Source of the DNA: Nocardioides solisilvae
Lineage (GTDB): Bacteria; Actinomycetota; Actinomycetes; Propionibacteriales; Nocardioidaceae
Assembly (NCBI RefSeq): GCF_003194625.1
Contig: NZ_QHKX01000004.1
Span: 124,001-188,000, forward strand
Reading direction: 5' to 3'
DNA length: 64,000 nt
The translations under genes and the position numbers were made by a program. Positions 58,569 through 64,000 of the stretch are shown piece by piece. The notes below the pieces were generated by a model. The model had not been told where the DNA came from. It made no database searches and saw nothing but the letters and a program-made list of their open reading frames with translations. How positions within the stretch are numbered: the stretch's first letter is position 1; each line of letters starts with the position of its first letter.

Positions 58569-60193
58569 GGTGCCGCCAGGAGGTCGACGAGGGCGGGGAG
58601 GTCGGCCGGCGAGGAGAGGTGGAGGCGGAGCACCGGCCGGCCCGCGTCGGCCAGCACGCGGCCGTCACCGACGGCCTGGGCGGTGAGGAACTCGTGGAAG
58701 GTGAAGGGCCGTCCCGGCACGGCCAGGTCGGCCTCGGGCTGGCAGGTCACCTGGAGGTAGACTCCCGTGGCGGGGCCGCCCTTGTGGTACTGCCCGGTCG
58801 AGTGCAGGAAGCGCGGACCCCAGCCGAACGTCACCGGGCGGCCCGTGCGCCGCGCGAGGGCGCCGCGCACCGGCAGCAGCGCGACGTCGCGGTGCCGGTC
58901 CAGGTAGGCCTGGACGGCGACGTAGCCGTGGTCGGGGTCCAGCCGTCCGAGCAGGGCGGCCACCGCCTCCGGCACGGTCGAGACCCCGTCGGGCAGCCAC
59001 CCGGGGGAGGCCAGGACGGTCACCGCGCCGTCGGTGAAGGCGGGGGCGGGCGAGTCGTCGGAGCCGTCGAGCATCTCCCGCGCGGCGGCCTTGGCGCTCT
59101 CCACGTCGGGCTGGTCGAAGGGGTTGATCCCGATGACGCCGCCTGCCACGGCGGTCGCGAACTCCCACAGCAGCAGCTGCGCCCCCAGGGTGCCGTCGAC
59201 GCGCGCCGACCACCCCGAGGCGGCCTCCGGCGCGGTACCGGGACCGTAGGTGACCACGACCGAGTCGGCCGTGGACGGCACGAGGTTGGGCTCGCCGTCG
59301 CCCACCACCACCGGGAGGATGCCCAGACCCTGCTTGCCGGTGGACTCCGCCACCAGCTGCTCGGCCCAGTCCCCGAGCCCCGGGTAGGGGGAGCCGGCGT
59401 CGGCCAGCACGAGCTTGTCGACGTCCCGGGTCGCGGTCAGCCCGAGCAGTCCGCCCAGGCGCAGCGCCGGGTTGGCCGGGTCGTCGGCGGCGAGGGCCGG
59501 ACGCAGGGCGGCGGCCTCGTCGAGCAGGGCGCCCACGTCGGCGCCCGCGAGCCCGCTCGGCACCAGCCCGAAGGCGGTGAGGGCGGAGAACCGGCCGCCC
59601 ACGTCGGGGTCGGCGCGGAAGACCCGGTAGCCCGCTCCGGTGGCGTCGTCGTCCAGGGGGGAGCCGGGGTCGGTGACCACGACGATGCGCTCGGCCGGGT
59701 CGACGCCCGCGTCGGTGAACGCCTTCTCGAAGGCGCGGCGCTGGCTGTCGGTCTCCACGGTCCCACCCGACTTGGAGCTCACCACCACCACCGTGCGCGC
59801 CAGGTCGGTCTCCACCGCCCGGCGGACGAAGTCTGGGTCGGAGGAGTCCACGACGACCAGCTCGACACCGGCCGCGGCGCAGATCACCTCGGGGGCCAGC
59901 GAGGAGCCGCCCATCCCGCAGAGGACCACGCGGTCCAGGCCGCGCCCGCCCAGGTCGGCCCGCAGGGCCTCGACCTCCGCGACGAGGGGCCGGGACGTCT
60001 CGGACAGGTCCACCCAGGCCAGCCGCTTGGCGGCCTCCTCCTCCGCGGCCTCGCCCCACAGCGTGTGGTCCCGCGCGGCCAGGCGGCTCGCGACCCGGCC
60101 GGCGACCAGGTCGCCGACGACGGCGTCGAACGCCTCGGGGTGGTCCAGGACGAGGTCGACGGTGACAGGTGCCTGCGCCCCCGGCCCGGTCAC
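58565..60193 (-). CDS. pgi: Glucose-6-phosphate isomerase
   Basis: Interconverts glucose-6-phosphate and fructose-6-phosphate. The 542 residues carry two SIS domains: [20 protein letters not shown] and [20 protein letters not shown], with [17 protein letters not shown] near residue 350. [20 protein letters not shown] is near the end. This is the actinobacterial long form found in pentose phosphate operons. GTG 60193 overlaps the tal stop by 4 bp. Confidence 0.93.
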   Translation of the reverse strand: MTGPGAQAPVTVDLVLDHPEAFDAVVGDLVAGRVASRLAARDHTLWGEAAEEEAAKRLAWVDLSETSRPLVAEVEALRADLGGRGLDRVVLCGMGGSSLAPEVICAAAGVELVVVDSSDPDFVRRAVETDLARTVVVVSSKSGGTVETDSQRRAFEKAFTDAGVDPAERIVVVTDPGSPLDDDATGAGYRVFRADPDVGGRFSALTAFGLVPSGLAGADVGALLDEAAALRPALAADDPANPALRLGGLLGLTATRDVDKLVLADAGSPYPGLGDWAEQLVAESTGKQGLGILPVVVGDGEPNLVPSTADSVVVTYGPGTAPEAASGWSARVDGTLGAQLLLWEFATAVAGGVIGINPFDQPDVESAKAAAREMLDGSDDSPAPAFTDGAVTVLASPGWLPDGVSTVPEAVAALLGRLDPDHGYVAVQAYLDRHRDVALLPVRGALARRTGRPVTFGWGPRFLHSTGQYHKGGPATGVYLQVTCQPEADLAVPGRPFTFHEFLTAQAVGDGRVLADAGRPVLRLHLSSPADLPALVDLLAAP

Positions 60194-61296
60194 GCGCGGC
60201 CCGCCGCGTCGAGCTGGCCCCGCACCGTGTCGAGCAGCTCCTCCCAGGAGGCGACGAACTTGTCGACGCCCTCGCGCTCGAGGGTCGCGATCACGTCGTC
60301 GTAGTCGATCCCGGCCGCCGCGAGCGCCGCCATCGTGGCCTCCGCGTCGTCGTAGCGGGTGGTGACCTGGTCCCCGTCGACCGCGCCGTGGTCCGCGAAG
60401 GCCTGCATGGTCTTCTCGGGCATCGTGTTGACCGTGCCCGGCGCCACGAGGTCGGTCACGTACATCGTGTCGCGGTAGTCGGGGTTCTTGACGCCGGTGG
60501 AGGCCCACAACGGCCGCTGCTTCCGCGCCCCGGCGGCCTCGAGCGCGGACCAACGGTCCCCGGAGAAGAACTCCTCGTACGCCTTGAACGCCAGCCGGGC
60601 GTTGGCGACCCCGGCCCGCCCCTTGAGCGAGGCGTCGGCGCCCGCCTCGTCCAGCCGGGCGTCGACCTCGGTGTCGACCCGGGAGACGAAGAACGAGGCC
60701 ACCGAGTGGATCCGCGAGAGGTCGTGGCCGTTCTCCCGCGCCCCCTCCAGGCCGGAGACGTAGGCCTCCATCACCTCGCGGTAGCGCTGCAGGCCGAAGA
60801 TGAGGGTGACGTTGACGCTGATGCCCTCCGCCAGGACCGCGGAGATCGCCGGCCCGCCCTCGGTGGTCGCGGGGATCTTGACCAGCAGGTTGTCCCGGTC
60901 GATCTCGTGCCACAGCTCCTTCGCGGAGGCCACCGTGGCGTCGGTGTCGAACGCCAGGGTGGGGGAGACCTCGATGGAGACCCGCCCGTCGACGCCGTCG
61001 GTGGCCTCCCAGACCGGCCGCAGCACGTCGCACGCGTCGCGCACGTCGGCGGTGGTGAGCGCGAAGACGGTGCGCTCCACGTCGGTGCCGTCGGCGGCGA
61101 GCCGCCGCACGGCGTCGTCGTAGCGCTCGCCGTCGGCCAGGGCGGCGGCGAAGATGGACGGGTTGGTGGTCACCCCCGTGACGGAGGACTCCTTGACCAG
61201 GTCGGCGAGGTTGCCGGTCTCGAGACGCTCCCGGGAGAGGTCGTCGAGCCAGATCGACACCCCGGCCTCGGCCAGGGACTTCAGACGTTCGGACAT
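60190..61296 (-). CDS. tal: Transaldolase
   Basis: Transfers a dihydroxyacetone unit between sugar phosphates. The 368-residue TIM-barrel enzyme has [37 protein letters not shown], and the Schiff-base Lys in [13 protein letters not shown] near residue 140. [20 protein letters not shown] is close to the C-terminal third. ATG 61296 matches the family start. There is a 47-bp gap after tkt, and it is coupled to pgi downstream. Confidence 0.96.
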   Translation of the reverse strand: MSERLKSLAEAGVSIWLDDLSRERLETGNLADLVKESSVTGVTTNPSIFAAALADGERYDDAVRRLAADGTDVERTVFALTTADVRDACDVLRPVWEATDGVDGRVSIEVSPTLAFDTDATVASAKELWHEIDRDNLLVKIPATTEGGPAISAVLAEGISVNVTLIFGLQRYREVMEAYVSGLEGARENGHDLSRIHSVASFFVSRVDTEVDARLDEAGADASLKGRAGVANARLAFKAYEEFFSGDRWSALEAAGARKQRPLWASTGVKNPDYRDTMYVTDLVAPGTVNTMPEKTMQAFADHGAVDGDQVTTRYDDAEATMAALAAAGIDYDDVIATLEREGVDKFVASWEELLDTVRGQLDAAGRA

Positions 61297-61343
61297 GTGG
61301 TTGCCTCCGGTGTGGTCGCTGGTCGGTGCCGGGGTGTCGCGGG

Positions 61344-63479
61344 TCAGGCTCCCGCGGCGGCGATGCTGTCGAGCGCGGCCGTCACGACGGCCTGCGCGGT
61401 GATGCCGTACTCCTCGAACATGCGCGCGTGGTCGGCGCTGGCGCCGTACTCCTCGACCGAGACGACGCGGCCGGCGTCGCCGACCACGTCGCGCCAGCCC
61501 AGCCCGATCCCCGCCTCGACGCTCACCCGCGCCTTGACGATCGGGGGGATGACCTGGTCGCGGTAGGCCTGCGTCTGGGCGTTGAACCACTCCACGCACG
61601 GCATCGAGACCACGCGGGCCCGGACGCCCTGCTCGGCGAGGCGGGTGCGCGCCTCGACGGCGAGCTGGACCTCCGAGCCGGTGCCGACGAGGACGACGTC
61701 GGGCTGGCCGCCCTCGGCGTCCAGCAGGACGTAGCCGCCCTTGGCGACGTCGTCGGTGCCGGCCCAGCGCTCGCCGGTCTCCGCGTCCTCCCCGCGGGGG
61801 AACGTCGGGACGTTCTGCCGCGACAGGCACAGGCCGGCCGGGCGGTCGGTGTGCTCGAGCACGGCCTTCCACGCTGCGGCGGTCTCGTTGGCGTCGGCGG
61901 GCCGCACCACGTCGAGACCCGGGATCGCCCGCAGGGCGGCGAGGTGCTCGACCGGCTGGTGGGTCGGGCCGTCCTCGCCCAGGCCGATCGAGTCGTGGGT
62001 CCAGACGTAGATGGTCGGGGCCTGCATGAGCGCCGCCAGGCGCACCGAGGGACGCATGTAGTCGGAGAACTGCAGGAAGGTCCCGCCGAAGACGCGGGTG
62101 CCCCCGTGCAGGGTGATCCCGTTCATGATGGCGCCCATGGCGTGCTCGCGGATCCCGAAGTGGAGCACCCGCCCGTAGGGGTTCCCGGTCCAGGTGCTGG
62201 TGCTGTGCTCGACCGGGATGAACGACTCGGCGCCCTTGATCGTGGTGTTGTTGGACTCCGCGAGGTCGGCCGAGCCGCCCCAGAGCTCGGGGAGGACGTC
62301 GGCGATCGCGTTGATCACCTCGCCGGACGCCTTGCGGGTCGCGACGCCCTTGGCGTCGGCCTCCCAGGTCGGGAGGCTGTCGGCCCACCCGTCGGGCAGC
62401 GCCCGCGCCTTCACCCGGTGCAGCAGGGCCGCGCGCTCGGGGTTGGCCTCGGCCCACTCGGCGTACCGGGCGTCCCATGCCTCACCGGCGGCCTTGCCGC
62501 GCTCGAGCGCCTGACGCGTGTGGGCGATCACCTCGTCGGGGACCTCGAAGGTCCTCGCCGGGTCGAAGCCCAGGATCTCCTTGGTCGCCGCGACCTCGTC
62601 CGCGCCCAGCGCGGAGCCGTGCGAGGCGCCGGTGCCGCGGGCGTGGGGGGCGGGCCAGGCGATCTCGGTGCGCAGCCGGATGAACGAGGGGCGGTCGGTG
62701 ACCGCGCGGGCGGCGGCCAGGGCGGCGTGCAGCGCCTCGACGTCCTCGGTGTAGGAGTCGGGGTCGCTCCGGTCGCCCGCCCAGTCGACGGTCTGGACGT
62801 GCCAGCCGTAGGCCTCGTAGCGTGCGGCGACGTCCTCGGTGAAGGCGACGTCGGTGTCGTCCTCGATCGAGATCTGGTTGTCGTCCCAGATCAGGGTCAG
62901 GTTGCCCAGCTGCTGGTGGCCGGCGATCGAGGACGCCTCGGCCGAGACGCCCTCCTGCAGGTCGCCGTCGGAGGCCAGGCAGTAGACGTGGTGGTCGAAG
63001 AGGGACTCGCCCGGGGCGGCGTCGGGGTCCAGCATCCCGCGCTGGCGGCGGGCGGCCATCGCCATGCCGACCGCGTTGGCGACCCCCTGGCCCAGGGGGC
63101 CGGTGGTGGTCTCGACGCCCGCGGTGTGCCCGAACTCGGGGTGGCCGGGGGTCTTGGAGCCCCAGGTGCGCAGCGCCTTGATGTCGTCGAGCTCGAGGCC
63201 GAAGCCGGCCAGGTAGAGCTGGATGTAGAGGGTGAGGCTGGTGTGCCCGCAGGAGAGGATGAAGCGGTCGCGGGCGATCCAGTCGGGGTCGGCCGGGTCG
63301 TGCCGCATCACCTTCTGGAAGAGCAGGTAGGCCACCGGGGCCAGGCTCATCGCGGTGCCCGGGTGTCCGTTGCCCACCTTCTGCACCGCGTCCATCGCGA
63401 GCACCCGGACCGTGTCCACGGCCCTCCGGTCGGTCTCGGTCCACTCCAGCGCGGAGGACCCCTTGGTCGGTGTGGTCAC
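61344..63479 (-). CDS. tkt: Transketolase
   Basis: Thiamine-diphosphate enzyme transferring two-carbon units, linking pentose phosphates to glycolysis. The 711 residues show [40 protein letters not shown] and the ThDP site [18 protein letters not shown] with IWDDNQIS. The pyrimidine domain has [19 protein letters not shown] and [23 protein letters not shown] 63479 is preferred over ATG 63485 because AAGGG is 6 nt from the GTG but abuts the ATG. It is first gene of the reverse operon. Confidence 0.97.
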   Translation of the reverse strand: MTTPTKGSSALEWTETDRRAVDTVRVLAMDAVQKVGNGHPGTAMSLAPVAYLLFQKVMRHDPADPDWIARDRFILSCGHTSLTLYIQLYLAGFGLELDDIKALRTWGSKTPGHPEFGHTAGVETTTGPLGQGVANAVGMAMAARRQRGMLDPDAAPGESLFDHHVYCLASDGDLQEGVSAEASSIAGHQQLGNLTLIWDDNQISIEDDTDVAFTEDVAARYEAYGWHVQTVDWAGDRSDPDSYTEDVEALHAALAAARAVTDRPSFIRLRTEIAWPAPHARGTGASHGSALGADEVAATKEILGFDPARTFEVPDEVIAHTRQALERGKAAGEAWDARYAEWAEANPERAALLHRVKARALPDGWADSLPTWEADAKGVATRKASGEVINAIADVLPELWGGSADLAESNNTTIKGAESFIPVEHSTSTWTGNPYGRVLHFGIREHAMGAIMNGITLHGGTRVFGGTFLQFSDYMRPSVRLAALMQAPTIYVWTHDSIGLGEDGPTHQPVEHLAALRAIPGLDVVRPADANETAAAWKAVLEHTDRPAGLCLSRQNVPTFPRGEDAETGERWAGTDDVAKGGYVLLDAEGGQPDVVLVGTGSEVQLAVEARTRLAEQGVRARVVSMPCVEWFNAQTQAYRDQVIPPIVKARVSVEAGIGLGWRDVVGDAGRVVSVEEYGASADHARMFEEYGITAQAVVTAALDSIAAAGA

Positions 63480-63523
63480 GTGCATCCCTTCACGAGCTCG
63501 TTCTGCGTCGACAGCCGAGGACG

Positions 63524-63529
63524 AGCCTA
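63524..63529 (-). promoter_or_regulatory. Candidate -10 box (TAGGCT) of the tkt operon
   Basis: TAGGCT on the minus strand, 44 nt before the tkt GTG, in the tkt-ctaB divergent region. It is 14 bp from the ctaB -10 on the other strand, so the two promoters face away back to back. Confidence 0.5.
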
Positions 63530-63543
63530 CTCAGCGGGCGGGA

Positions 63544-63549
63544 TAGACT
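63544..63549 (+). promoter_or_regulatory. Candidate -10 box (TAGACT) of ctaB
   Basis: TAGACT in the same GATAGACTCG context as upstream of efp; a leader of about 33 nt with GAGG precedes the GTG at 63589. Confidence 0.5.
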
Positions 63550-63588
63550 CGACGTCGCCCGTACCCCACTCCTCCGAGGTTCATCTCC

Positions 63589-64000
63589 GTGACGTACGTC
63601 GGCCACTCGGCCTCCGCCGAGCAGTCCGGACCCCCAGCGACCGACGGCGTCACCGCCGGCGGTGCTGCCGCCGACGGCTCCGGGGACCCCGCCGCCCGCC
63701 CGGACCCGGGTGCACCGGCGGAGACCGAGCAGGTGGGCTGGAAGGACGTCGTCGCGGCCTACGTCCAGCTGACCAAGCCCCGCGTCATCGAGCTGCTGCT
63801 GCTGACCACGGTGCCGGTGATGTTCTTCGCCGCCCGCGGGGTGCCGCCGCTCGGCCTGGTCCTGGCCACCGTCGTCGGCGGGGCTCTCAGCGCCGGCTCC
63901 GCGTCGACCTACAACTGCGTCTACGACCGCGACATCGACGAGCAGATGCGGCGCACGCGGCGACGGGCGCTGCCGCGGCACGTGGTGACGCCCCGGGCGG
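63589..64000 (+). CDS. ctaB: Protoheme IX farnesyltransferase, 5' portion (3' end outside window)
   Basis: UbiA-family membrane prenyltransferase converting heme B to heme O for cytochrome oxidase. About 137 codons are visible. A disordered N-terminal tail of some 50 residues, rich in Gly, Ala, Pro and Asp, precedes the conserved start [20 protein letters not shown]. The prenyl-diphosphate motif [20 protein letters not shown] follows with its acidic residues. The GTG 63589 start is supported by GAGG upstream. It is divergent from tkt, the arrangement known in Streptomyces and mycobacteria. Confidence 0.93.
   Translation, partial: MTYVGHSASAEQSGPPATDGVTAGGAAADGSGDPAARPDPGAPAETEQVGWKDVVAAYVQLTKPRVIELLLLTTVPVMFFAARGVPPLGLVLATVVGGALSAGSASTYNCVYDRDIDEQMRRTRRRALPRHVVTPRA

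Overview
This 64 kb window is a chromosomal segment of a high-GC actinobacterium. I place it in the Nocardioidaceae, most likely Nocardioides or a close relative. That placement is inferred from gene content and protein flavour, not from a database search. Evidence for Actinobacteria includes WhiA, RbpA, OpcA, a four-gene conservon (cvnABCD), a KstR-type TetR regulator, a mycothiol-type maleylpyruvate isomerase-fold protein, a CGAAC-N4-GTTCG LexA box, and many TAnnnT -10 boxes placed 6-7 nt before start codons. Coding density is very high. No stretch over 300 bp lacks a gene, and I see no rRNA, tRNA, CRISPR array, insertion sequence or prophage.

Layout. 1-9.4 kb: the 3' part of alaS, then ruvX, mltG, aroE, a prepilin peptidase, aroC, aroK, aroB, aroQ, efp and nusB, nearly all coupled by 1-14 bp overlaps (shikimate pathway plus translation and cell-wall housekeeping). 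9.5-13.0 kb (minus): a tandem-domain GT2 glycosyltransferase with a methyltransferase/coiled-coil partner (surface glycan type), and a TetR regulator. 13.1-16.6 kb (minus): a coupled pucR-kynA-ATP-dependent DNA ligase operon. 16.7-20.7 kb: an FAD dehydrogenase, an AlkA-type glycosylase and a phospholipase D-like protein. 20.7-24.8 kb (minus): the conservon. 25-29.4 kb: uvrB, a VOC protein, a K+-channel-like protein and an FAD/NAD(P) reductase.

29.5-35.3 kb is the accessory island and the best candidate for something undescribed. A KstR-like repressor faces GT4 glycosyltransferase, SAM methyltransferase and alpha/alpha-toroid prenyltransferase-like genes across a palindromic operator. A second methyltransferase and an HSL-family esterase converge on them. 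35.3-41.9 kb: a NarL-type two-component system, a CPA-type antiporter, an HsaB-like flavin reductase, a sulfotransferase, a thioredoxin-rhodanese fusion, an MBL hydrolase and an MPI-fold protein. 42-51.6 kb: uvrA (with LexA box), a TPR-like protein, a Rieske lipoprotein, uvrC, rapZ, yvcK and whiA. 51.7-63.5 kb: central carbon metabolism, with gap-pgk-tpiA-secG-rbpA forward and tkt-tal-pgi-zwf-opcA-pgl reverse. The window ends inside ctaB.

Useful outcomes beyond the gene list: a consistent leaderless-start signature that corrects several start codons; a 16-codon leaderless upstream ORF stop/start-coupled to the channel gene; several palindromes at regulator promoters; and short tandem repeats at several gene junctions. 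Most starts were chosen from overlaps, Shine-Dalgarno sequences or -10 spacing. All functional calls rest on motif and family recognition by eye.
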